A stretch of 43,889 nt of DNA, taken from positions 1 through 43,889 of IMG/VR virus record IMGVR_UViG_3300010397_000024, one strand, 5' to 3'. The notes beneath the pieces are model-generated. The model saw nothing but the letters and a program-made list of their open reading frames with translations. It was not told where the DNA came from and ran no database searches. The stretch's first letter is position 1, and each line of letters begins with the position of its first letter. The stretch comes from a virus. Positions 28,899 to 36,834 of this stretch are shown in pieces. A program made the position numbers and the translations under genes.

Positions 28899-29464
28899 CG
28901 GCGCGGATACAGCATCGACCCGCCCGTGCCCAGTGCGTTCGCCTGAGCCAGCGAGTCGTACGGGAGGGACTGCCGTCCAGCAGAGTGACCATGAAGAAGT
29001 CCCTGCAAATACGGGAGAAAAGCGTCTAACCCTCCGGCAAAATAACTTTGGGTTTGCGAGGGTCCTTGAGTCCCTGAGAGCGCTGCCAGCTGTTTCTCGA
29101 TGGCGTTCTGGGCCTGGGACTGAGCACCCTGGTAGGCCGAGGTGCGGAGCCCCGCCTGCTGGGATCCCACAAGGCTCGGCGTCAGGCCCGATAGAATCGC
29201 CCCTGTGCCGGTCGTGCCGATTCCCCGTGCCGCGAGGCTCTGCGCCACCTGGTTGGATGCCTGGTTCGCCCCCGCCGCTATCGTTCCCTGTGCCTGTGAG
29301 TAGGCCGGCGAGGAAATCCCCTGCTGGTAGAACTGGTTGGTCAGCTTCCCAACGTTCTGAGGGCTGGTGAGTTGGGCAACCTGCTTACGGTACTTCTGGG
29401 CTGGGTTGCCGAAGAGGCCGGACAAGAGGCCGGGCGCGAGGCTGAGCAGGGCGCTCAAGAGCAT
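28895..29464 (-). CDS. Internal virion/ejection protein candidate
   Basis: This 189-residue protein begins MLLSALLSLAPGLLSGLFG, an amphipathic or membrane-active helix, followed by Ala/Gln/Gly-rich sequence (QAGLRTSAYQGAQSQAQNAI). This layout is typical of podovirus DNA-ejection proteins that form a membrane channel. ATG 29464 is 16 bases from a GGAGG, a long gap, and no better start is seen. Confidence 0.6.
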   Translation of the reverse strand: MLLSALLSLAPGLLSGLFGNPAQKYRKQVAQLTSPQNVGKLTNQFYQQGISSPAYSQAQGTIAAGANQASNQVAQSLAARGIGTTGTGAILSGLTPSLVGSQQAGLRTSAYQGAQSQAQNAIEKQLAALSGTQGPSQTQSYFAGGLDAFLPYLQGLLHGHSAGRQSLPYDSLAQANALGTGGSMLYPRR

Positions 29465-29500
29465 CGGGTTGATAGCACACCTCCTTGTGGCGTGGCCGTT

Positions 29501-29529
29501 ACGCTAGCACCTGGCTAGGCACTCGTCAC
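29501..29529 (-). promoter_or_regulatory. Weak promoter candidate before the internal protein genes
   Basis: On the minus strand GTGACG (29529-29524), a 17-base spacer and TAGCGT (29506-29501), close to the TAGCAT -10 used on the plus strand and in the same GCTAGC context. Transcription would start near 29494, just before the GGAGG preceding ATG 29464. It overlaps the end of the 29515 gene. Confidence 0.35.
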
Positions 29530-29718
29530 TGAGATTTGCGCCCGGGAGACCGACTCGGCCCCTAGGAGCCCAGCGATGTCGGTCTTTACCCCGTCCAATG
29601 CCGCCCCGATCGTGGCTACGTTGTTGACGTCCTTCTGCCCTACCCCGTCCTTGAACAGGGCGTAGGCGTAAGGTCCGTTGGTGATCACCTTGACGATAGT
29701 GGCTGAGAACTGAGACAT
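29515..29718 (-). CDS. Small virion-associated protein, unknown
   Basis: This 67-residue protein starts at ATG 29718 behind AGGAGG. It reads as a small alpha/beta domain (FSATIVKVITNGPYAYALFK). It lies between the tail fibre genes and internal virion genes, so a structural role is likely. Not recognised. Confidence 0.65.
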   Translation of the reverse strand: MSQFSATIVKVITNGPYAYALFKDGVGQKDVNNVATIGAALDGVKTDIAGLLGAESVSRAQISVTSA

Positions 29719-29727
29719 CCCTGCCTC

Positions 29728-30408
29728 CTAGCCTAAGTATGCACAGCGCAGCCGCAAGGCGTAGGCGGCGCTGCCATAGATGCCGGTATGTGTGGTGGCG
29801 AAGGTGATATTCCCCGAGGCCAGATAGAGCACCACGTCGCCCGAGGTCCGGCCGGTGCCGGTCAGCAACTGGTTCGCGGTGGCGGTCGTAGCACCTACGT
29901 CGTCAGTCCACGAGATGGTCAACGTGACTGCGCCCGCCGTGATGTCAGCCGTGGTGTCGGCCAGCACGTATTCCACTCGATAGAGCCCGGTCGCCGTGCC
30001 GTTAGTGATGTTCGCCGAGGCCAGGTCGGCGGTCTGGCCGGTCAGGTCCCACTTGGCGATCCGCCCTGCGCCGGGTGGAGCGGATGAGATGCCGCCCGTA
30101 ACCTGGGTGTCCTTGAAGTTCTGAGTTGCCGTCCAAGTCGAGGTGGCGTTGAGGTCGGCAATGCCTTGGTTGGACTTGGTGTCGAAGATCGGTGGATTGC
30201 CTGCCCCGCCCGCGCTGACCAGGAGGTCGCCGCTGTTGCCCTCGGTGAGCGCCAGCAGGACAAATGCGCTGCCGCCCGTGGTCGGAGCCTTCCAGGTCTG
30301 AAGGCTGCCAGTCGAGATATTGCTGAGATCGAACATGACGTTCTTGGTGCTGTCGGCGTAGTCGTAGAACTTGATCTCGTTGGGGGCGCCGTCGAGAAAA
30401 GTGCTCAT
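29728..30408 (-). CDS. Tail fibre/receptor-binding-type protein 2
   Basis: This 226-residue protein has a short N-terminal segment (PNEIKFYDYADSTKNVMFDL), a middle repeat-like linker with Thr/Gly (SNQGIADLNATSTWTATQNF), and a beta-rich C-terminal domain with GLYRVEYVLADTTADITAGA and a final YALRLRCAYLG. The end resembles the C-terminal domain of the large fibre at 30418 (GEYQINAYISTGG ... YDLHMRV). ATG has AGGAGAGAG. Confidence 0.7.
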   Translation of the reverse strand: MSTFLDGAPNEIKFYDYADSTKNVMFDLSNISTGSLQTWKAPTTGGSAFVLLALTEGNSGDLLVSAGGAGNPPIFDTKSNQGIADLNATSTWTATQNFKDTQVTGGISSAPPGAGRIAKWDLTGQTADLASANITNGTATGLYRVEYVLADTTADITAGAVTLTISWTDDVGATTATANQLLTGTGRTSGDVVLYLASGNITFATTHTGIYGSAAYALRLRCAYLG

Positions 30409-30417
30409 CGCTCTCTC

Positions 30418-32757
30418 CTAGGTCGCATTGACGCGCATGTGCAGGTCGTAGTTTCCGGTGGTGCCCGAGACCAACGAACTACGCAGCCGGATGGCGGTGG
30501 TGCCGCTGTGCCAGATCACTCCGGTGTACTGTCCGATGTTGGCGGGAGCGGAAACGAAGGCGGTCACCGAGAAACCACTGAAGATCGTGATGACGCGATC
30601 GGCGGCGGCGGTGTCGGCGCGCTCATCTCGCCACAGCAGTTCGAACTTGAAGACTCGGTCACCCGATGTCCCACCGGTCGAGATGTAGGCGTTGATCTGG
30701 TACTCGCCGGCCGTTGCCCCCGCTCCCAGCACCGTAGCGGTATTCGTGGTCGTGCCCGTAGTGCTGTTGGTGCGGTCCACCGCCGCTGCTCGCACCAGGC
30801 CTACACCGGCAATATTGGGAAAGGTAAAAGTCTTTAGGCTACCGGTGACAAGCGAAGAAAACCCCTGTATTCCTGTGCCCACGCCAATCTGGCCACTGGG
30901 CCACAGGAAGAGTCCTAGCGCCCCACCGACCGAACTGGAAACGATGTGAAGCCCGGGAAAACCGCTGGTTCCGGCACTGGTCTGGTACTCAAACGCTGGC
31001 GTAGCAAAATCGCCATCAATCAGCTGGAACCCTGTCGAGGCCTGCCCGGCTGCTGTATTCAGCGTTAGCGATATGGCATCTGAGTCTGGTGTGATGGCCT
31101 GGGCTTTGGTGAAGGTCTGAGCCAGATCGATGGCGGCCAGGGTGGTGGTCGAAGCTGCTGCGCTGTTGGGCGGGCGGAAGGTGTGGGTGCCGGCCACGAA
31201 GCTGGCGCTGTCCAACTGGAACGCCATGATCTTGGTTGGCGTCGAGTTGTCGAAGATGCTGAACAGGTTGTCAGCGAAGGAGGCGGTGAGAGCGCCCACC
31301 GCCGTCCAGGCTCCGACGCCAGTCGTCGCGCTGGTGCAGGTATAGACGCTCCCAACCGCTGCACCGGCAACTAGGCCATAGGCTCCGTTGCTGTCGATCC
31401 GGCCCTTGACCACGCTGGCCCTAGGGTTCCCCGCCACCGAGCCGTCGTTGAACCGCATGTAGTCCGAGGTGGCGCCTGAGTTCTGATCGATCACCATCCC
31501 TATGTCGTTGATGGTCATGTCGATCTGGGTCAGGCCAAAATAGCCGACCGTCAGAATATCGGTGCCGTTGGTCCTCAGCTTGAAGAAGTCGTTGTCACCC
31601 GAGGCGGCGGTCGAGTCCTCCATCGACACCGTCAGCGCTACCGGGTTGCCGGTGGTGTACTGGGTGCCGGGGACGTTGACCTTGGTCACGCCGTCACCCT
31701 GGACGCTGAAGATGTTGACCGCATCGAGGGTGCGAATCTGGAACCGGGTGGTCTGATCGGTGATGGCGTCGCCACTGGACACCAGCAGGGTGCCGGTCTG
31801 GGCGGTGTTCCAGATCCAGGTCGGCATGCTGCTGCCCTGGAACCTTGCGATATCCGCCGACCCGCCGACGTTGACCTCGAAGTAGGTCAGTAGCCAGTAG
31901 AAGGCTTGGTTGGGGCTGAAGATCTGGATGCTGTTCGCGGTGCCGCTCGTCACTCCAGCCCCAGAAGCGTCGATGGTGAAGGTGACGTCTTGCCAGGACG
32001 TGCTTAGCCCGTCCTCGGTGATCGGGTTCCGGTGGACGGACTCGAAGTATTTGCCGTCGTTCCTCACCACCGCCACGTAGTAGGTGATCGTCCCCGAGGG
32101 GGCCGATAGGAACCGGCAGCGGCACTTGACGGTGATGGTGGTTGCCGTGCTGGGGACCGTGCCGTTCAGGTCAAAGATGGCTGGGTTGTTGCCCTGAGCG
32201 TTGGATTGGCCCAGATAGAGCGTATCGTCGTCGCTAGCCGCGATCGCCGCCAACCTGTGCGGTCCGTCCTGGGGGTTAGAGGTCGTGCCTCCTGAGCCGG
32301 TATAGACCCCCCAGTCGCAGGTTCTGGTGGCGCTCGCCGTCAACACTCCACCCGTGGCGGCACCGCTCACCTGGAGGGTGGCTTGGGGGGTGACGTTGAT
32401 CCCTAGCCGTCCGACCGCGTCGTCGTACATCGAGGTCAGGGCGTCACCGAGGTAGATAAATCCCTTGGTCGAGGCCGAAGTGCTCGATAGCGTGAGGTTC
32501 TCGCCGTTGTTGACGCCACCGTGGGCCAACTGGCTACCGCTCAGGCCGGGCTTGAAGAGGTAGTTGAGAAGCCCCGGGCCGCCCAGCGAGTCACCCGAGC
32601 CGTTGGGGCTCTCTCCCAGGATGATGCGGTTGAATCCAAAGCTGGCGTCCTGAGCCCAGTAGTCGAACTTGCTGAGCATCTCCCTCAGCCGAGAGTGGAA
32701 GTCGGGCTCGGTGATCTCTGGCAGGCTGGCGGGGTCGGTGGGGATATAGTTGCGCAT
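30418..32757 (-). CDS. Large tail fibre protein
   Basis: This 779-residue protein begins MRNYIPTDPASLPEITEPDF, a virion-attachment-like head, then a typical fibre segment (FIYLGDALTSMYDDAVGRLG and INVTPQATLQVSGA) repeated in spirit along a Thr/Ser/Gly-rich shaft, and ends in a beta domain. It likely binds the host receptor. ATG 32757 has no visible ribosome site, and 20 bases upstream begins a pentanucleotide repeat in which the frame remains open to 32826, so expression may vary with repeat length. Confidence 0.85.
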   Translation of the reverse strand: MRNYIPTDPASLPEITEPDFHSRLREMLSKFDYWAQDASFGFNRIILGESPNGSGDSLGGPGLLNYLFKPGLSGSQLAHGGVNNGENLTLSSTSASTKGFIYLGDALTSMYDDAVGRLGINVTPQATLQVSGAATGGVLTASATRTCDWGVYTGSGGTTSNPQDGPHRLAAIAASDDDTLYLGQSNAQGNNPAIFDLNGTVPSTATTITVKCRCRFLSAPSGTITYYVAVVRNDGKYFESVHRNPITEDGLSTSWQDVTFTIDASGAGVTSGTANSIQIFSPNQAFYWLLTYFEVNVGGSADIARFQGSSMPTWIWNTAQTGTLLVSSGDAITDQTTRFQIRTLDAVNIFSVQGDGVTKVNVPGTQYTTGNPVALTVSMEDSTAASGDNDFFKLRTNGTDILTVGYFGLTQIDMTINDIGMVIDQNSGATSDYMRFNDGSVAGNPRASVVKGRIDSNGAYGLVAGAAVGSVYTCTSATTGVGAWTAVGALTASFADNLFSIFDNSTPTKIMAFQLDSASFVAGTHTFRPPNSAAASTTTLAAIDLAQTFTKAQAITPDSDAISLTLNTAAGQASTGFQLIDGDFATPAFEYQTSAGTSGFPGLHIVSSSVGGALGLFLWPSGQIGVGTGIQGFSSLVTGSLKTFTFPNIAGVGLVRAAAVDRTNSTTGTTTNTATVLGAGATAGEYQINAYISTGGTSGDRVFKFELLWRDERADTAAADRVITIFSGFSVTAFVSAPANIGQYTGVIWHSGTTAIRLRSSLVSGTTGNYDLHMRVNAT

Positions 32758-32776
32758 GCTATAATCTGGCCTGCAT

Positions 32777-32831
32777 GGCACGGCTAGGCACGGCGGGGCT
32801 CGGCAAGCCAGGGCAAGGCATGGCAAGGTGA
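32777..32831. repeat. Degenerate pentanucleotide tandem repeat (GGCNN)n
   Basis: Eleven consecutive 5-base units of the form GGCNN (for example GGCAC, GGCTA, GGCAA, GGCAT), with one or two degenerate units, fill the gap between the nozzle gene and the large fibre gene. Unit changes would shift the reading frame upstream of the fibre start. Confidence 0.85.
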
Positions 32832-32835
32832 GGTT

Positions 32836-35400
32836 TCATCGTCCCGAGTCCTCAACACCAAAGGGCTCGCCTTCGATGACGATAGCTTCTTGGCTGAAGG
32901 CCGAGGCGGTGATCTGGGCGGTGATCTGCATTCCCTCGAACATCGCCCGAGGCTCGATCTTATGGAGCTTCTGGCCCGCCAGCGTGACGGACTTCTGGAA
33001 CACTTGGACCGGCCCAGCATCGTTGGTCTTGGTGTTCTGAGCGGTGTAGCTAATGATCGGGGCGCCGGTATAAGAACCGCAGTAACCGTAGACCTCGGCA
33101 CCCTCGAACTCGTTGCCCCAGCCTGCCAAGTACATCCGTCTCGACACCCAGCGCATCGTTGAGTCGTTGCTCGGGATGTTGGTGCCGGTCTCGCGGAACA
33201 CGTAGCCCGCCCCCGCCGAGGCACTCGCGCCGCCATAGCCCAGGTAGACGTCCGTCGCCCCACTGGTCCGCTGGACCGCCCAGGCGCTCTCCAGCGAGGC
33301 GTAGCCTCCACCCACCGGCTCAAAGTTCCTGACGTGGACTGGCCCTGAGATCTTGAAGTTCCCGCCGTTAGTAGCCCGGTGCTCCGAGGCGTAGCTCAGG
33401 TGGAGACACATGTAGGTCTCGTTCCCCAGAGCGTCGTTCCGGTAGTAGAACAGGATCTCCTGGTTCTCCCGGTCGTTGATCAGACAGATCGGAGCTGAGG
33501 TGCTGGTGGTGGAGATGATGCCCCGCCAGTTGAGGCCGTCCGTCAAGGTGTCGAAGCTGTACCCATCGGTGATGTGGATACCAGAGTCCGACACGAACGC
33601 CAAGCCTTCAGGCTTGCTGTCCATCGAGAAGGTGCAGGCACACATTGGGTTGACGCAGCCGTAGGCCTTGGAGATTGGCGCGATGGCCTTGCCCCGGTCG
33701 AAGCTGGAGTCGCGCTCCGAGGGTAGGTAGTTGATGCGCCAGATCGAGGCGTCCAGCGCCACCACCAGACTGGAGTTCACCACCTTGACCAGCCTGACCT
33801 GATCGTTCTCACGGGTCTCGAAGTCAAGGAAGTAGGACGGCGGGAAGGACTCCGGGTCGCCGGGAAAGCTCCAGCGGATGAAACTGGGCTGGCTTACATC
33901 GTTCAAGACCAGCGAGTCCTCGAACACGTCCCCCGTGCTGGCATTGGGAGGCGGCATGTTCTTGGATTCCTGAGTAACCAAGTCGCCAAAGGTATAGACG
34001 ATGGCTGGGTACTGGACCGTCCCGTCGATCGGGCCGCCGTAGTGGGCGGAGGCGATGATGTAGTCCACGAACAGCTGTGCCGACGGGCGAGAGAACGAGA
34101 CCCGGACCATGAAGTTGGAATCGAAGTCAGAGTCCACCAGCGAGGCCACGTCGCTGGAGAACCAGCGATCCGTCGGGCCGCCGAAGGTGAGCACCTGAGT
34201 GGACGTACCGGTCACGTTGGCCGACTTGGAGGCGGTCTTTGGAACGTTGATGGTGGACGGCCCGCCCACCACTTGCTGGGTGGTGAAGTCACCATCCAGT
34301 GCCCGCTTGCCAATCGTAACCGTCATCGGAGTGGTGCCGGAGAGGGTCTTGGCCCCGACTTCAACCGTGATGCCCTTGACCGACCCCGCAAACCCACCGA
34401 AAGAGTTGAACCCGTACCAAGCTTGAGCCTTGGTCTGTCCCGCAAACGTTCCCGCCGTGGCAGACGCAAACGCCCCGCCTATGGCGGTAGCCCCCAGGGG
34501 AGTGAAGAAGTTGGCATAAGGCGCCACTCCGTTGGCGGTGGCTGGGAACGAGGCCGCCGTCGAGAGCACCGAGGTGTCCACTATGTAGTTCGCGGCCGAC
34601 GCTGTGGCCCCCGCCGTGGCCGTGGATACCGCCATCTCCGAAATCATGAACCCGCTCGGGAACTTCTTATCGGTTGCCTTTTCTTTCTTGGGACTCCGGT
34701 AGACCCGCCAATGGGTGGTGATGGGATTCAGCGTGGCGGGCATCTGGATGATCGGAGCCATGCCCACGCTGGTGACGTAGATCGTGGTGGGCCCGGTATT
34801 CGAGTTGAAGGCCGACTCCAGCGTGAGCACCGCGTTGTCCTGGGTGATCTTCGCCACCTCGGTGGTCCAGTACTCGTAGTAGCCAACTACGCCCTGCGAG
34901 AAGGCGCTGGCCGACGCTGTCACGAACGGCGCCGCGATCACCGGGATCATGCCCATCTGCCTCGGTGTCAGCGCATTCCCTGCGGCGGTGGCCGTCAGGT
35001 AGATCACCGAGTTGGTGCCGGTGCTCGAAACATCCGCCGTCACACCGTTCAGCAAGAAGAAGCGGTTCCGGTACTGGATGACTTCCAGTTGGTTCCCAGG
35101 CTGGCCCGTGGCGGTCACCGAGAAGGTGCCGGTATCTCCCACCGGAGCGAAGTTGTAGCGGGAGGAGGCTAGGGCTACCAGGTAGGCGTCACCGTTATCG
35201 AAGGTGATGTCTCTCAGCCCATCGACTGCGGTAGCGCCTGCGGCGGAGCCAAAGGCCACCCGGCCCCTTGCTCGTTGGAGCGCCTGAGAGCCCGGGTAAT
35301 AGACTGCGTTCCTGAGGTCTGCGAGTTGGCCCGGAGTTAGGAGAGCAGGGTCAGCGGCGGTCCAGAGACCTTTGTTGAGGCTCTCAACGTGGCGCGCCAT
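32836..35400 (-). CDS. Tail nozzle/stabilisation-type virion protein
   Basis: This 854-residue protein lies between connector and fibre genes as in P22-like and T7-like podoviruses. It opens NKGLWTAADPALLTPGQLADLRNAVYYPGSQALQRARGR, a form typical of phage tail stabilisation or nozzle proteins, and is beta-rich with propeller-like strands (IVYTFGDLVTQESK, SLVVALDASIWRINYLPSER). The assignment is by order and style; I cannot verify a specific family. ATG 35400 has only a weak GAGCGAA ribosome site. Confidence 0.65.
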   Translation of the reverse strand: MARHVESLNKGLWTAADPALLTPGQLADLRNAVYYPGSQALQRARGRVAFGSAAGATAVDGLRDITFDNGDAYLVALASSRYNFAPVGDTGTFSVTATGQPGNQLEVIQYRNRFFLLNGVTADVSSTGTNSVIYLTATAAGNALTPRQMGMIPVIAAPFVTASASAFSQGVVGYYEYWTTEVAKITQDNAVLTLESAFNSNTGPTTIYVTSVGMAPIIQMPATLNPITTHWRVYRSPKKEKATDKKFPSGFMISEMAVSTATAGATASAANYIVDTSVLSTAASFPATANGVAPYANFFTPLGATAIGGAFASATAGTFAGQTKAQAWYGFNSFGGFAGSVKGITVEVGAKTLSGTTPMTVTIGKRALDGDFTTQQVVGGPSTINVPKTASKSANVTGTSTQVLTFGGPTDRWFSSDVASLVDSDFDSNFMVRVSFSRPSAQLFVDYIIASAHYGGPIDGTVQYPAIVYTFGDLVTQESKNMPPPNASTGDVFEDSLVLNDVSQPSFIRWSFPGDPESFPPSYFLDFETRENDQVRLVKVVNSSLVVALDASIWRINYLPSERDSSFDRGKAIAPISKAYGCVNPMCACTFSMDSKPEGLAFVSDSGIHITDGYSFDTLTDGLNWRGIISTTSTSAPICLINDRENQEILFYYRNDALGNETYMCLHLSYASEHRATNGGNFKISGPVHVRNFEPVGGGYASLESAWAVQRTSGATDVYLGYGGASASAGAGYVFRETGTNIPSNDSTMRWVSRRMYLAGWGNEFEGAEVYGYCGSYTGAPIISYTAQNTKTNDAGPVQVFQKSVTLAGQKLHKIEPRAMFEGMQITAQITASAFSQEAIVIEGEPFGVEDSGR

Positions 35401-35415
35401 TATTCGCTCGCGCCG

Positions 35416-35424
35416 TGATAAAAT
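35416..35424 (+). promoter_or_regulatory. Extended -10 promoter of the antisense HNH gene
   Basis: TGA-TAAAAT (35416-35424) is a perfect extended -10 element. ATG 35433 follows 8 bases later, so the transcript would be almost leaderless. It faces opposite to the surrounding virion genes and begins inside the short gap between two of them. Confidence 0.6.
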
Positions 35425-35432
35425 GCCACGCT

Positions 35433-35948
35433 ATGTTCCGCAAACCATTTACCGCCCAAGACGCTGACCGATTCTGGTCCAAGGTCGATAAGTCTGACGG
35501 CTGCTGGCTCTGGCGCGGCGCCTTGTTCAGCAACGGATACGGGCAGGTGTCGCGCACCGGAGGCGGGATAGGCGCGCATCGAGTCTCCTGGTTTCTGGCG
35601 TATGGCCCAATCCCTGATGGGCTCTTCGTCTGCCATCGCTGCGACAACCCTCCCTGCGTAAACCCCGACCATTTGTTTCTGGGAACCGCCAAAGACAACA
35701 GGCTGGACATGATGAGCAAGGGAAAGACAACCCGGCCGTCTCAGCCAGTCCGAGGGGAGATGCATTTCTGGGCCAAGCTCACCGAAGACGATGTTCGCTC
35801 GATCAGAGACCTTGCCGCTATCGGCCAGACCCAGCGAGCCATCGCTGGCCAGTTCCATATCGCGCCAAGTCGCGTCTGCGACATCGTCAACCGCAGGTCC
35901 TGGGCACACGTCAGGCAAAATCCCAAGATATCCAGCGGGTCGATCTAG
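35433..35948 (+). CDS. HNH homing-type endonuclease on the opposite strand (copy 5)
   Basis: This 171-residue protein has CWLWRGALFSNGYG, IGAHRVSWFLAYGPIPDG, then CHRCDNPPCVNPDHLFLG, and a C-terminal segment AKLTEDDVRSIRDLAAIGQT with an HTH-like end (IAPSRVCDIVNRRSWAHV). It is closest in layout to copy 4. It runs opposite to the virion operon and overlaps the 3' end of the connector gene by 38 bases, marking it as an inserted element. ATG 35433 is favoured by its -10 box; GTG 35415 is possible. Confidence 0.9.
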   Translation: MFRKPFTAQDADRFWSKVDKSDGCWLWRGALFSNGYGQVSRTGGGIGAHRVSWFLAYGPIPDGLFVCHRCDNPPCVNPDHLFLGTAKDNRLDMMSKGKTTRPSQPVRGEMHFWAKLTEDDVRSIRDLAAIGQTQRAIAGQFHIAPSRVCDIVNRRSWAHVRQNPKISSGSI

Positions 35949-36825
35949 AATCCCCGTAGTAAGGCAGCGCCCCCGGCGTAAAGCCTAGATCGTTATCTGG
36001 GATGCGCGTTTGTTCAGCTAACATCGTGCGGATCCCATCCTGCGCCAAGGAGAACCAAGTCTGGCCCTGGGCCTTGCGTTGTTCACCCTTATCGGTCAGG
36101 AAGTGCCACTTGGCCCAGGCGATCGGGATGAACTCGTAGTCCGCTGGGACGTCCAGGTTGGCACTGACACTAGAGGCCGAAGCCACCGAGAAAGCCCGGT
36201 AGTATCGCTGCTGGAGGAGATCCGAGCCTGCAGGCGGAGGCAGGAGCCGTACCTTGCTGGATCCACCGAGCATGAACAGGTCGTACCAAAACGGCGTTGA
36301 GGCTTGCAGCTCGTCGGTACTCGCTCGGTCGTAGGGCCTTCTCGCCGCGTAGATCAACGGCCGCTGGCTGCTCAGCAGCTTGACCCCGTACTCGGTCCTC
36401 ATGTCGCTCGGAGCGTCGTACATGTCCCGAGTGAAGGTGGCGGTGATCGCTGAACCACCCGCTGTAGGGGCTACGGTGGTCGTAAAACCACTTGCGGCGG
36501 TGGATGCGACTCGGGTGCCGTAGAGGTAGCCGTTCGCCGATACGATGTCATCTATGGCGATCGTATGGCCCGCGGCACAACTGGCCGAGACGGAGTTGGC
36601 CGTGGCCGAGACGCTCCCGTTGGAGAAAGGCCCAGTCACGATCTGGACTGGGTACTCGGCTCTGAGGAAGTCCCAGTGGGCCTTGCCACCGATGAACTGG
36701 AAGGCGGCTCTGAGAGACGTGTGGGCCCGGGTGGTCATCTCGGTGTCGGCCGAGGCTCCGATGCTGTCGGCAATCTGCTGGACCGCCGTCGCCCAAGGAA
36801 TCGTGCTCTGCCTGAAAAGGGCCAT
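35911..36825 (-). CDS. Head-tail connector/adaptor-type protein
   Basis: This 304-residue protein sits after head genes and before the nozzle gene, where podoviruses encode the adaptor (P22 gp4, T7 gp11 type). The N-terminal half is helical (AVQQIADSIGASADTEMTTR), followed by Ser/Thr-rich strands and a C-terminal helical part with FIPIAWAKWHFLTDKGEQRK. AAGGAG precedes the ATG. The C-terminal 12 codons overlap the antisense HNH gene. Confidence 0.65.
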   Translation of the reverse strand: MALFRQSTIPWATAVQQIADSIGASADTEMTTRAHTSLRAAFQFIGGKAHWDFLRAEYPVQIVTGPFSNGSVSATANSVSASCAAGHTIAIDDIVSANGYLYGTRVASTAASGFTTTVAPTAGGSAITATFTRDMYDAPSDMRTEYGVKLLSSQRPLIYAARRPYDRASTDELQASTPFWYDLFMLGGSSKVRLLPPPAGSDLLQQRYYRAFSVASASSVSANLDVPADYEFIPIAWAKWHFLTDKGEQRKAQGQTWFSLAQDGIRTMLAEQTRIPDNDLGFTPGALPYYGDSRSTRWISWDFA

Positions 36826-36834
36826 CCTGGCTCC

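Noticed and set aside
34042-35172. 376-codon plus-strand open frame opposite the nozzle gene
   Set aside because: It is a GC-rich antisense shadow, Arg/Gly/His-rich with no ribosome site and no domain, and the minus-strand gene there is clearly coding.
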